In this document: positions 16,522 to 25,645 of the stretch, piece after piece | How the letters are laid out: each line of letters begins with the position of its first letter | Numbering within the stretch: position 1 is the stretch's first letter | Assembly: GCF_001422325.1 (NCBI RefSeq) | Contig: NZ_LMMR01000006.1 | Location: 372,001 to 436,000 of the forward strand | Direction: 5' to 3' | From: Leifsonia sp. Leaf264 | GTDB taxonomy: Bacteria > Actinomycetota > Actinomycetes > Actinomycetales > Microbacteriaceae | Length of the DNA: 64,000 nucleotides | Notes under the pieces: model-generated | What the model was told of the DNA's origin: nothing | Databases searched by the model: none | What the model saw: the letters and a program-made list of their open reading frames with translations, nothing else | Position numbers and translations under genes: made by a program

Positions 16522-18072
16522 GTGACAACACTCGACACCCGTGCGACGGATGCTGCAGCCACCGCTGCAGCCACGGCATCCGTCACAGCCCTCGTCGGCG
16601 ACCTCGCCGCGCGGCATCCGCAGATCGAGGTCTGGCCCTCGTCGGCCGGAACCGCGCTGTACAGCCACGACCGGGCGACGGCGCCGGCAGCACCGGAAGA
16701 GCCGACGGCCCCGTCAGCACCCGTCGGCCCCGCCGTCGCCTTCCCCGCGTCGGCCGCCGAGGTGCAGCAGCTCGTGCGAGCCGCTTCAGCGCACGGCGTC
16801 ACCGTCGTGCCCCGCGGTGCGGGCTCGGGCCTGTCGGGCGGGGCATCCGCCAGCACGGCCCAGCTCGTCATCTCCACCGAGCGGCTCGATCGCATCATCG
16901 AGATCTCGCCGCTCGACGAGGTCGCCGTGGTCGAGCCCGGCGTCATCAACGCCGACCTCAACGTCGAGCTCGAGCCCTTCGGCCTGTTCTACGCGCCAGA
17001 CCCCGCCAGCTTCGAGATCAGCTCGATCGGCGGCAACATCGCCACCAACGCCGGGGGTCTGCGTTGCGCCAAGTACGGCGTCACCCGCGAATCCGTTCTC
17101 GCGCTCGACGTCGTCCTCGCCGACGGCAGCCTCATCTCGGTCGGACACCGCTCGATCAAGGGCGTCACCGGGCTCGACCTGGCCTCGCTGTTCGTCGGCT
17201 CGGAGGGCGTGCTCGGCATCGTCGTGAGCGCCACGGTTCGCCTTCGCCCCGTGCCCGTCACACGACGCACCATCACGGCCTTCTTCGACAGCACCGATGC
17301 CGGAACCCGCGGCCTCGGCGCCATCACCCTCTCGCCCGTGCGCCCATCGGTCATCGAGTTCTTCGACGAGCCCAGCCTGGTCGGCATCGACGCCTTCTCG
17401 CACACGGCCCTGCGGGAGCGCGGCGGCTCGCTGATCCTCATCGAGCTCGACGGCTACGGCATCGACGAGCAGACCGCCGACCTCAGCGCAGCGCTGACCC
17501 GCGTCGGCGCCAGGGTGAGGGTCGAGAGCGAGACGGATGCCGCAGCTCTCTGGCACCTCCGCCGCCACGGCCGGGGCTTCCCGGCCGATCGCTGGTTCAT
17601 CGGCGAGGACATCGCCGTGCCCAAGTCGCGACTGCCCGAGATCTACGCGGCATTCCCCGTGCTGGAGGCCCGCTTCGGCGTGAGCGTCTCCGCCGTCTCG
17701 CACGCCGGCGACGGCAACCTGCATCCGCTCATCGCCCGGGCGAAGGCACCCGGCGAGACCACGCCTCCCGCGGAGCTGCAGGATGCCGCCACCGAACTCG
17801 TGCGCATAGCCCTCGCCCTCGGCGGAACCGTCACCGGCGAGCACGGCGTGGGCACGGTGAAGCTCGACTGGTCGGCCCTCGAGCTCTCGCAGCGCAGCCT
17901 CGAGGCGCAGCACGCCGTCAAGGCGGCCCTCGACCCCGACCGGATCCTCAATCCGGGCAAGGCCATCTCTCCGGCACGCCGGGGCACCGACCAGCACCTC
18001 GACCCCCACCCCGCCCAGCACCACCACACAGCTGCATCACGCACACCATCCAAGGAGACCCGCACATCATGA
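16522..18072 (+). CDS. FAD-linked oxidase (GlcD/D-lactate dehydrogenase type)
   Basis: A 516-residue PCMH-type flavoprotein. The FAD domain shows VVPRGAGSGLSGGA (about 95-108), PDPASFEISSIGGNIATNAGG in two parts and FVGSEGVLGIV. The C-terminal FAD-oxidase domain has SHAGDGNLHP and the ending TGEHGVG with DPDRILNPGKA. Such enzymes oxidise D-2-hydroxy acids (D-lactate, glycolate, 2-hydroxyglutarate). The GTG at 16522 gives MTTLDT and removes 45 unlikely residues. After the normal end (about residue 487) the frame runs on through a His/Pro-rich tail (HPAQHHHTAAS), which looks like former intergenic sequence, and overlaps the next gene by ATGA. It leads the peptide-importer operon, so substrate and transporter may be linked. 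Confidence 0.88.
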   Translation: MTTLDTRATDAAATAAATASVTALVGDLAARHPQIEVWPSSAGTALYSHDRATAPAAPEEPTAPSAPVGPAVAFPASAAEVQQLVRAASAHGVTVVPRGAGSGLSGGASASTAQLVISTERLDRIIEISPLDEVAVVEPGVINADLNVELEPFGLFYAPDPASFEISSIGGNIATNAGGLRCAKYGVTRESVLALDVVLADGSLISVGHRSIKGVTGLDLASLFVGSEGVLGIVVSATVRLRPVPVTRRTITAFFDSTDAGTRGLGAITLSPVRPSVIEFFDEPSLVGIDAFSHTALRERGGSLILIELDGYGIDEQTADLSAALTRVGARVRVESETDAAALWHLRRHGRGFPADRWFIGEDIAVPKSRLPEIYAAFPVLEARFGVSVSAVSHAGDGNLHPLIARAKAPGETTPPAELQDAATELVRIALALGGTVTGEHGVGTVKLDWSALELSQRSLEAQHAVKAALDPDRILNPGKAISPARRGTDQHLDPHPAQHHHTAASRTPSKETRTS

Positions 18073-19724
18073 CCGCACCACACCTCACCCGACGACGAGC
18101 GCGCATCACCGCCGCGATCGCCATCGCCGCCACAGCCTCGCTCCTCCTGGCCGCGTGCGGCAGTGGGGCGGCATCCGACTCGGCCGGGGCATCCGGAGAA
18201 CCGAAGGAGGGCGGCAACCTCACCTTCCTCATCCAGGGCTACGACGCCGGCTGGGTGCCGAGCAAGACGGCCATCTCGAGCTACGAGGGCAACCTCTGGG
18301 GTCAGATCACCGACAAGCTCGTCTACGTCGACCCGAAGGGCACCCTCAGCCCGTGGATCGCCGAGAGCTGGGAGGAGCTCGACGGCGCCAAGAAGTTCGT
18401 GCTGCACCTCAAGGAGGGCGTCACCTTCTCCGACGGCGAGGCGCTCGACGCCGACGCCGTGGTCGAGAACATCGACACCTGGGCGAAGGGCGACCCCGAT
18501 CGCGGCATCACGAAGGTGGGCCTGTTCCCGTCGACGAACTACGTCAGCGCGGAGGCCACCGACCCGACGACGGTCACGGTGACCTTCTCGGCTCCGACGC
18601 TGAGCTTCATCCCCACTCTCGCCTACCACGGCACCATCCTGCTGTCGCCGAAGACCCTGGCGCTCTCCGTCGACGAGCAGGCCGACCTGAGCAAGGAGAT
18701 CGGCTCCGGTCCGTTCGTGGTCAAGTCGTTCAAGCAGGGCGACAGCTACGTGCTCGAGAAGCGCAAGGACTACGACTGGGGCCCGGAGGCGCTCGGCCAC
18801 ACCGGCCCGGCCTACCTCGACACCATCACCTACAAGGTGATCAAGGACACCTCGGTGCGCACCTCCACCGTCGCAGCAGGCCAGGCCGACGTGGCGTTCA
18901 ACATCGAGCCGCAGGAGATCGACTCGCTGAAGGACCAGGGCTTCACCGTCGGAACACCGAAGTACCTCGGCTTCACCGACGGCTTCCAGGCCAATACCAG
19001 CGTCTTCCCGACCAACGACCCGGCCGTGCGCACGGCCATCCAACACGGCATCGACCGCGACGAGATCGTGAAGACCGTCTACACCGGCGACTGGGAGGCC
19101 GCGACGACCTTCATCCAGGGCAACGTCCCGGAGGCCGGCGACTACAGCGACCTGATCTCCTACGACCCCGACGCCGCCACGAAGGCCCTCGACGACGCCG
19201 GCTGGGTCGCCGGCAGCGACGGCATCCGCGAGAAGGACGGCAAGACCCTCGAGTTCACGCTCTCGCCGAACCCGTACGTGCCGTCGACGCAGGCCGAGGA
19301 CGAGCTCATCGCCCAGCAGCTCGAGCGCATCGGCATCAAGGTGAACCTCAAGGTCGTCGACGTGTCGGGCTATGCGGCCATCCAGGCCAGCAAGCCGCCG
19401 CTGTTCCAGACCTCGCGCAGCTTCGTCGACGTCGGAACCGTCGCCGGAGTCCTGACCGGCCAGAACGGCGGCGAGGACTGGTGGAGCCTCGGCACCAGCG
19501 ACGAGAAGCTCAACGACCTCTCCGACCAGATCGTCAGCGCCTCCGACCGGGATTCCCGGGCCAAGGTCGCCGACGAGCTGCAGCAGTACGTGCTCGAGCA
19601 GGCCTACTCCATCCCGACGGTCCAGCTCATCCAGCGCCTGTACCTCATCTCCCCCGCCATCGAGGGCGTGGAGTACAACGGCCTGGCCTACGCGAACTTC
19701 TACACCGCGTGGATCAACAAGTAG
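18069..19724 (+). CDS. Extracellular solute-binding protein family 5 (oligopeptide/nickel-type lipoprotein)
   Basis: A 551-residue lipoprotein. It has a twin-Arg-rich N-terminus, hydrophobic core and lipobox LLAAC (Cys about 32), then the SBP_bac_5 pattern: WIAESWEELDGAKKFVLHLK, EGVTFSDGEALDADAVVENI, the TVTVTFSAP block and HGIDRDEIVKTVY. The ATG overlaps the preceding stop. Family members bind peptides, but also opines, glycosides or metals. The neighbouring oxidase and aminotransferase suggest a small nitrogen-containing compound; this is inference. Confidence 0.92.
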   Translation: MTAPHLTRRRARITAAIAIAATASLLLAACGSGAASDSAGASGEPKEGGNLTFLIQGYDAGWVPSKTAISSYEGNLWGQITDKLVYVDPKGTLSPWIAESWEELDGAKKFVLHLKEGVTFSDGEALDADAVVENIDTWAKGDPDRGITKVGLFPSTNYVSAEATDPTTVTVTFSAPTLSFIPTLAYHGTILLSPKTLALSVDEQADLSKEIGSGPFVVKSFKQGDSYVLEKRKDYDWGPEALGHTGPAYLDTITYKVIKDTSVRTSTVAAGQADVAFNIEPQEIDSLKDQGFTVGTPKYLGFTDGFQANTSVFPTNDPAVRTAIQHGIDRDEIVKTVYTGDWEAATTFIQGNVPEAGDYSDLISYDPDAATKALDDAGWVAGSDGIREKDGKTLEFTLSPNPYVPSTQAEDELIAQQLERIGIKVNLKVVDVSGYAAIQASKPPLFQTSRSFVDVGTVAGVLTGQNGGEDWWSLGTSDEKLNDLSDQIVSASDRDSRAKVADELQQYVLEQAYSIPTVQLIQRLYLISPAIEGVEYNGLAYANFYTAWINK

Positions 19725-19798
19725 CCATCGACGGCTGACGGATGCCGACCTCAACCGGGTCGGCATCCGTCACCACCCGCATTCGAAAGGGACCCACC

Positions 19799-20767
19799 AT
19801 GAGGCATCGCTATCTGCGCTACGCCGGCGGTCGCACGGCGCAGGCCGCCGTCGTGATCCTGCTGGCCTACGTGCTGACCTTCTTCGTGATCAGCGTGCTG
19901 CCCGGTGACCCGATCAGCAACTCGCTGCGCGACCCGCAGAACGGGCTCAGCGAGGAGGACATCGAGTCGACGATCGCCTATTACGGGCTCGACAAGCCGG
20001 TGATCGTGCAGCTCGCGCTCTCGCTCGGGCGTTTCCTCACCGGCGACCTCGGCGTCTCGCTGCAGTCGAACCTGCCCGTCGGCCAGCTCATCGGCGACGC
20101 CCTCCCGTCGACTCTCGCTCTGGCCGTCACGGCTCTCGGCGTCTCGATCGTGCTTGCCGTCGCCATCGCCTACGGCTCGCAGCACCTGCCGTGGGCGCGC
20201 GCCCGTTCGGTGCTGCGCTCGTTCCCGTCGTTCTTCCTGTCGGTGCCGAACTTCGTGATCGGCCTCGTGCTCATCGAGATCTTCGCGTTCAGGCTCAACG
20301 TGTTCACCACGATCGACCCGAACAGCGCCGCCGCCACCCTGTTCGCCGCCATCACCCTGGCCATCCCGGTGTCGGCACCGCTCGCCGAGGTGCTCATCGC
20401 CAATCTCGACCACGAGTCGCGACAGGAGTACGCCCTCGTCGCCCGCTCGCGCGGCCTCACGCAGACGCGCCTGTTCGCGAAGCACCTCGTGAAGCCGTCG
20501 ATGCTCCCGGCGGTGGCCATGGTCGCACTCATCGTCGGCGAACTGCTCGGCGGCGCCGTGATCACCGAGACCATCTTCGGCCGCGACGGCATCGGCGTCG
20601 TGGTGCAGAAGGCCGTGACCAGCCAGGACCTGCCGGTGCTGCAGGCCGTGGTGTCGCTCGCCGCCATAGTCTTCGTCACGGTCAACCTGCTGGCCGATCT
20701 GGTCTCACCGCTGCTCGATCCGCGCATCCAGCTGCAGTCGGCCCGCCGAGAGCTGGTGACGGCATGA
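19799..20767 (+). CDS. ABC transporter permease (DppB-like)
   Basis: A 322-residue membrane protein. The N-terminal helix is followed by the family motif ISVLPGDPISNSL and a long extracytoplasmic loop with YGLDKPVIVQ. There are about six transmembrane segments in all. The EAA-type coupling loop is EYALVARSRGLTQTRLFAKH. The start at 19799 follows GAAAGGG. The stop overlaps the next permease by four bases. Confidence 0.92.
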   Translation: MRHRYLRYAGGRTAQAAVVILLAYVLTFFVISVLPGDPISNSLRDPQNGLSEEDIESTIAYYGLDKPVIVQLALSLGRFLTGDLGVSLQSNLPVGQLIGDALPSTLALAVTALGVSIVLAVAIAYGSQHLPWARARSVLRSFPSFFLSVPNFVIGLVLIEIFAFRLNVFTTIDPNSAAATLFAAITLAIPVSAPLAEVLIANLDHESRQEYALVARSRGLTQTRLFAKHLVKPSMLPAVAMVALIVGELLGGAVITETIFGRDGIGVVVQKAVTSQDLPVLQAVVSLAAIVFVTVNLLADLVSPLLDPRIQLQSARRELVTA

Positions 20768-21636
20768 CCGCAACCCTGCCCCGCCTCACGTCACCCCGGG
20801 TGCCGAGCGCACCTCGCGCCGCGGCATCCGTCGCCCGCCGCGTCACCCTCGGCATCCCGCCGACAGTGCTCATCTCCTTCCTCATCGTGCTCGTCGTGGT
20901 GCTGTGGTCGCTCGTTCCCGGGGTGTTCACAGCGCAGAGCCCCGTCACCGGCGACACGGCGCAGAAGCTCGCGGCTCCGAGCGCCGCCCACTGGTTCGGC
21001 ACCGACTACCTCGGACGCGACCTGTTCGCCCGGGTCGTCCACGGCACGGCGGCGTCCGTGACCAGCGCCCTCGTCGCCGTGCTGATCGGCCTCGTCATCG
21101 GCGGTGCGATCGGCCTGGCCAGCGGCTTCCTGGCCGGCTGGGTCGACTCGGCCCTCGGCCGCCTCGTCGACGTGCTGCTCGCCATTCCGGGCTTCCTGCT
21201 CGCCGTCGTGATCGTGAGCTCGCTCGGCTTCCAGACCATCAACGCCGCCATCGCCACGGGAGTCTCCGCCGTCGCGGTCTTCGCCAGACTCACCCGCGCC
21301 GAGGTGATCAAGGGGCGCAACGCCGTCTTCGTCGAGGCGTCGTACCTCGGCGGGGGCACCCGCGTGCACGCCCTGTTGCAGCACATCCTGCCGAACGCCT
21401 ACAGGTCGGTCGTCGCCCTGGCCGTGCTGCAGTTCGGCACCTCGATCCTCATCATCGCCTCGCTCGCGTTCCTGGGCTACGGCGATCCGCCCCCGTCGTC
21501 GGAGTGGGGCCTGCTCGTCGCCTCGGGCAAGACCTACCCGACTGCTCCCTGGCTGGTCTACGCCCCGGCCGTCGTGATCGTGGTCACAGTGCTCTCGGTC
21601 AACCGCATCAGCCGCTGGATGAGGAAGACATCATGA
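20764..21636 (+). CDS. ABC transporter permease (DppC-like)
   Basis: A 290-residue partner permease. It has HWFGTDYLGRDLFARVVHG, the hallmark of DppC/OppC proteins, about six transmembrane helices, and the coupling loop VFVEASYLGGGTRVHALLQHILPN. It overlaps both neighbours by ATGA junctions, indicating one polycistronic message and coupled translation. Confidence 0.92.
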   Translation: MTATLPRLTSPRVPSAPRAAASVARRVTLGIPPTVLISFLIVLVVVLWSLVPGVFTAQSPVTGDTAQKLAAPSAAHWFGTDYLGRDLFARVVHGTAASVTSALVAVLIGLVIGGAIGLASGFLAGWVDSALGRLVDVLLAIPGFLLAVVIVSSLGFQTINAAIATGVSAVAVFARLTRAEVIKGRNAVFVEASYLGGGTRVHALLQHILPNAYRSVVALAVLQFGTSILIIASLAFLGYGDPPPSSEWGLLVASGKTYPTAPWLVYAPAVVIVVTVLSVNRISRWMRKTS

Positions 21637-23435
21637 CAATCTCACCGCCCCTCGCCCCTGCCATCAGGCGACAGGATGCCGCTCCTCCGACGGCCGCTCC
21701 GGCACCCGCGCAGCCGCCCGTGCTCGCACCCCTCCCCGCGCTCCTCGACGTCGAGGGCCTGTCGGTCTCGTTCGGCCAGACCCCGGTGCTGCATGGCGTG
21801 GACTTCGCCGTCGGCCGTGGCGAGAGCGTCGCCCTCATCGGCGAGTCCGGGTCCGGCAAGTCCACCATCGCGAAGACGGTGCTGCGCCTGCTCCACCACG
21901 ACGACTCCACCGTGACCGGCAGCATCCGTTTCGGCGATCGGGAACTCATCGGGCTGCCCGAGAAGCAGTTCAGGCCGCTGCGGGGGCGCGAGCTCGGCTA
22001 CATCCCGCAGGATCCGAGCTCGGCCCTCAACCCCGTGCGCACCATCGGGTCGCAGGCGCAGGAGGCCGCAGCCCTGCTCGGCACCGAGAGGCTCGGCGCC
22101 GACAGGCTCGACGGCGCCCGCCGCACCAGCGAGGTGCGCCGCGCGCGCATCCTCGAGGTGTTCGAGCAGGTGGGGCTGCCCGATCCGAAGCGCGTCTACG
22201 ACTCCTACCCGCACCAGCTCTCGGGCGGGATGCTGCAGCGCGTGCTCATCGGGCTCACGGTGCTGCCGCATCCGAAGCTCATCATCGCCGACGAACCCAC
22301 CTCAGCCCTCGACGTGACGATCCAGAAGCGCATCCTCGACATGCTCACCGAGCTGCGCAGCGACCTCGGCATCAGCCTGCTTCTCATCACGCACGACCTC
22401 GCCATAGCGGCCGAACGCACCGACGCGATCGTCGTGCTGAAGGACGGCGCCGTGCAGGAGGGCGGTCGCTCGAGCCATGTGTTCGCCGACCCGCGCTCCG
22501 ACTACACCCGCAGCCTCCGCGCCGACGTTCCGGCCCTGAACCCCGAGCGGTATCGGCGGCAACGAGCGATCATCCCCTCAGCGCCTGCCGCGCCCGCAGC
22601 ATCCGCCGCGACCTCCGCATCCGCCGCGCCCGCTGCATCCGCCGCGCCCGCGCAGATCGAGGTGCGCTCGGTCTCGAAGCGGTTCACGGTCAGCGGCACG
22701 AGCGTGGTCGCCGTCGACGACGTGTCGTTCTCCATCCCGCGCGGCAGCACACACGCCCTCGTCGGCGAGTCGGGGTCGGGCAAGACGACGGCCGTGCGCC
22801 TGCTGCTCGGACTCGAGCAGCCAGACAGCGGCGAGATCCTGGTGGGCGGCGAGCCGGTGCACGGCCGCTCGCACAAGGAGCTGCGCAGTGTGCGCCGCCA
22901 CCTCCAGCTCGTCTACCAGAACCCGTTCACCTCGCTCGATCCCACCTGGCGGGTCGGCCGCATCGTCGGCGAACCCGTCGTGCGCTACGGCATCGGCACC
23001 CGCTCTGAACGCTCCGGCCGCGTTCTCGAGGCCCTCGAATCCGTCGGGCTGACGGATGCGGTCCTTCCCCGTCGCGTCGCCACGCTGTCGGGCGGCCAGC
23101 GCCAGCGCGTCGCCATAGCCCGTGCCCTCGTGCTGCGTCCCGATGTCGTCGTTCTCGACGAGCCCACCTCGGCCCTCGACGTGAGCGTGCAGGCCGGCAT
23201 CCTCGAGCTGCTCTCCCGGTTGCAGCGCGAGCTCGGGCTCACCTACCTGTTCGTCTCGCACGACCTCGCCCTGGTGCGCCAGCTCGCCGACACCGTGTCG
23301 GTGCTGCAACGCGGACTCGTCGTGGAGGCCGGGCCCGTCGAGCCGATCTTCTCCAGGCCGCAGCATCCGTACACCCGATCGCTGCTCGACGCGATCCCCC
23401 TCGTTCCCGTAGCACCGAAGGAAGCGACACGATGA
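21633..23435 (+). CDS. Fused dual ATP-binding subunit of peptide-type ABC transporter (DppD-DppF-like)
   Basis: A 600-residue polypeptide with two complete ATPase halves joined by an Ala/Ser-rich linker (about residues 310-345). First half: Walker A GESGSGKST, Q-loop with YIPQDPSSALNP, signature LSGGMLQRV, Walker B LIIADEPTSALD. Second half: Walker A GESGSGKTT, VYQNPFTSLDP, signature LSGGQRQRV, VVLDEPTSALD. Both halves keep their catalytic motifs, so both sites should hydrolyse ATP. The fusion replaces separate DppD and DppF genes. Overlaps neighbours on both sides. Confidence 0.93.
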   Translation: MTISPPLAPAIRRQDAAPPTAAPAPAQPPVLAPLPALLDVEGLSVSFGQTPVLHGVDFAVGRGESVALIGESGSGKSTIAKTVLRLLHHDDSTVTGSIRFGDRELIGLPEKQFRPLRGRELGYIPQDPSSALNPVRTIGSQAQEAAALLGTERLGADRLDGARRTSEVRRARILEVFEQVGLPDPKRVYDSYPHQLSGGMLQRVLIGLTVLPHPKLIIADEPTSALDVTIQKRILDMLTELRSDLGISLLLITHDLAIAAERTDAIVVLKDGAVQEGGRSSHVFADPRSDYTRSLRADVPALNPERYRRQRAIIPSAPAAPAASAATSASAAPAASAAPAQIEVRSVSKRFTVSGTSVVAVDDVSFSIPRGSTHALVGESGSGKTTAVRLLLGLEQPDSGEILVGGEPVHGRSHKELRSVRRHLQLVYQNPFTSLDPTWRVGRIVGEPVVRYGIGTRSERSGRVLEALESVGLTDAVLPRRVATLSGGQRQRVAIARALVLRPDVVVLDEPTSALDVSVQAGILELLSRLQRELGLTYLFVSHDLALVRQLADTVSVLQRGLVVEAGPVEPIFSRPQHPYTRSLLDAIPLVPVAPKEATR

Positions 23436-24658
23436 CAACTCTCGACACCCTCGCAGCACCGCCCCTCGAGCCAGCACCGACCCGCACCCCGGCTCTCATC
23501 GCCGCCCTCACGGCACCGAAGGGGTTCGGCGACGCCACTCTGCGTGATCGCCGCACCGATGCGATCGAACTGCTCGGCGGCATCCCCGACGCCGCTGTGC
23601 TCCCGGCATCGGAGCTCGCCGAGGCGACGGCACGCGTGCTCTCCAGGCCCGGGCTCCCGGCGCTGCAGTACTCGCGCACCGAGGGCATCTCGCCACTGCG
23701 CGAGTGGATCGCCGAGCGCGAGGGCGTCTCGGTCGATCGCATCGTCGTGACCAACGGCGGCTTCCACGGCCTGTCGCTCGCCATCCAGTCCACCCTCGAG
23801 CGCGGCGACCTCGTGGCGGTCGACAACCCGATCTTCCCGCTCTTCCTCCGCGGTCTCGAGCTCGCCGACGCGAGCATCCTGCCCATCCGCGTCGGCTCCG
23901 ACGGACTGGACATCGAGCATCTCCGCGACGAACTGCGCGCCGGCGCCCGCCCCGCGGCGCTCTACACGGTGCCCGACTTCCACAACCCATCGCAGGGCAC
24001 GCTGCCGGCCGAGGCCCGCCGCGAACTCGTCGACCTCGCCGAGCACTACGGCTTCATCGTCTACGCCGACAACCCGTACCGCGAACTGTGGTTCGGCGAT
24101 GCCCCCGAGAGCGTCGACGCCTTCAATTCCTCCGATCACGTCATCCACGTGAACACCTTCACCAAGACCCTCGGACCCGGCCTGAGACTGGGCTGGATCG
24201 TCGTGCCCGAGCCGCTGCGCCCGGCCATCACCGCGCTCCGCAGCCGCCAGGACTCGCACAGCTCCACCTTCGTGCAGGCCGTCGTCGGCGAGCTCGTCAC
24301 GGCCGAGCCCACCCTGTTCGACAGCACGCTCCAGCGCGCACGTCGGCTCTACCGCGGCCGCGCCGAACGTCTGGTGGCGGCGCTCGAGCGCGAGGCACCC
24401 GGATCCTTCGAGACCGTCCTCCCCGGCGGCGGCCTCTTCCTCTGGCCGCGCCTGACCGACGACGCCGTCGACCCCGATCGCCTGGCCGCAGATGCCAGCG
24501 CCGAGGGCGTCGAGTACCAGCGCGGATCGTTCTTCCCCTCCGGCCCCGGAACCGACTCCGACCGCCACCTGCGCCTCGCCTACGGCCACATCCCCGAGCC
24601 CCAGCTCGACGAGGCCGCCGCCCGCCTGGGTCGTGCGCTGCGGAGGCAGCTCGACTGA
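23432..24658 (+). CDS. PLP-dependent aminotransferase (class I/II)
   Basis: A 408-residue fold-type I enzyme. It shows LQYSRTEGISPLREWIAE, VTNGGFHGLSLAIQ, YTVPDFHNPSQGTL, YADNPYRELWF and the PLP-lysine motif NTFTKTLGPGLRLGWI. This layout is that of the MocR/2-aminoadipate aminotransferase group without a regulator domain. It closes the overlapping operon started by the FAD oxidase, so an imported amine or amino acid may be transaminated and the oxo/hydroxy product handled by the oxidase. The exact substrate is unknown. Confidence 0.9.
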   Translation: MTTLDTLAAPPLEPAPTRTPALIAALTAPKGFGDATLRDRRTDAIELLGGIPDAAVLPASELAEATARVLSRPGLPALQYSRTEGISPLREWIAEREGVSVDRIVVTNGGFHGLSLAIQSTLERGDLVAVDNPIFPLFLRGLELADASILPIRVGSDGLDIEHLRDELRAGARPAALYTVPDFHNPSQGTLPAEARRELVDLAEHYGFIVYADNPYRELWFGDAPESVDAFNSSDHVIHVNTFTKTLGPGLRLGWIVVPEPLRPAITALRSRQDSHSSTFVQAVVGELVTAEPTLFDSTLQRARRLYRGRAERLVAALEREAPGSFETVLPGGGLFLWPRLTDDAVDPDRLAADASAEGVEYQRGSFFPSGPGTDSDRHLRLAYGHIPEPQLDEAAARLGRALRRQLD

Positions 24659-24690
24659 ACCCGCAGGGGACGGATGCCGCACGCCCGGTC

Positions 24691-24696
24691 TACGCT
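24691..24696 (+). promoter_or_regulatory. Leaderless promoter -10 (TACGCT)
   Basis: TACGCT, six bases, ATG at 24703; same arrangement as upstream of 7016. Confidence 0.6.
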
Positions 24697-24702
24697 CGCA
24701 CC

Positions 24703-25425
24703 ATGCGTCTGCTACTCCTCCGCCACGGCCAGACCTCCTCGAACGTGCTCGGCCTGCTCGACACCGATGCTCCGGGGCCCAGCCTCACCGAGCTCGGCGA
24801 GCAGCAGGCCAAGGAGGTTCCGGGAGCTCTCGCCGGACTCGCCCCGGGGCTGCAGCTTCCGCACGCCCGGACCCCCGACGCCCTCTTCGTCTCGACAGTG
24901 CTGCGCACCCAGCAGACCGCCGTGCCCATAGCTCAGCACCTCGGCCTGCGCGCGACGGTACTGCCCGGCGTGCGCGAGGTCGAGGCCGGAGCCCTCGAGG
25001 ACCGCAGCGATCCCGAGTCTGTGCGCACCTATCTCGAGGCAGCCTTCGCCTGGGCGGCCGGCGACCTCGACCGGCGCATCCCCGGCGGCGCCGACGGCCA
25101 CGCGTTCTTCGCCCGCTTTGACGCGGCGATCGCCGACGTGGTGGCATCCGGTGCCGCCTGCGCACTCGTCGTGAGCCACGGCATGGCGATCCGCGCCTGG
25201 GCGGGATCCCGCGCACGGAACGTCGACGGGGACTACGCCGCCACCCACGAACTCGACAACACGGGCCTGGTCACTCTCGACACGGATGCCACCGGCCACT
25301 GGACCCTCATCGACTGGCACTCCGAGCCCGTCATGGGCCCCCACCTCATCGACGAGTCGGCGGTCGACCCGATCAAGCGCACCCTCGGCGAGCTGCCGGA
25401 GCCGTCGGGCTCGGTCGTCGACTAG
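24703..25425 (+). CDS. Histidine phosphatase family protein (phosphoglycerate mutase-like)
   Basis: A 240-residue phosphatase. The catalytic LLRHGQTSSN begins at residue 5 (phospho-His about 8), followed by TVLRTQQTAVPIA, REVEAGALEDRS with the acid residue and VVSHGMAIRAW with the second His. The family acts on phosphate esters; no substrate can be given. The start is supported by a TACGCT element six bases upstream and lack of any ribosome site. Confidence 0.9.
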   Translation: MRLLLLRHGQTSSNVLGLLDTDAPGPSLTELGEQQAKEVPGALAGLAPGLQLPHARTPDALFVSTVLRTQQTAVPIAQHLGLRATVLPGVREVEAGALEDRSDPESVRTYLEAAFAWAAGDLDRRIPGGADGHAFFARFDAAIADVVASGAACALVVSHGMAIRAWAGSRARNVDGDYAATHELDNTGLVTLDTDATGHWTLIDWHSEPVMGPHLIDESAVDPIKRTLGELPEPSGSVVD

Positions 25426-25526
25426 CTCGGGCACGCGTCAGCGACGGCATCCGCCCCAAACCGATGCGTCTGCGGCTACGAACACCGTGATGACCGCAGA
25501 CGTCTGCCCTTCTTCGCCCACGGTCG

Positions 25527-25575
25527 GCTGAGGCCACGCCTCAGCGGTGCGCCGGTACCCGAACACCGGCGCACC
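25527..25575 (+). terminator. Two adjacent hairpins between phosphatase and DUF4397 genes
   Basis: GCTGAGGC/GCCTCAGC (25527-25545, three-base loop) overlaps the base of GGTGCGCCGGT/ACCGGCGCACC (25546-25575, eight-base loop). They may terminate the phosphatase transcript or form a leader for the DUF4397 gene, which starts at 25646. Confidence 0.5.
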
Positions 25576-25645
25576 GGAACGTGCTGCGCCCGACGCATCA
25601 GTCCTGTCGCTCCACTCGCTTACCGCCGATCAGGAGAAGGCCACC

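Noticed and set aside
17643-19766. Very long minus-strand frame opposite the binding-protein gene
   Set aside because: Shadow of the SBP and oxidase genes in high-GC DNA; no ribosome site or domain.
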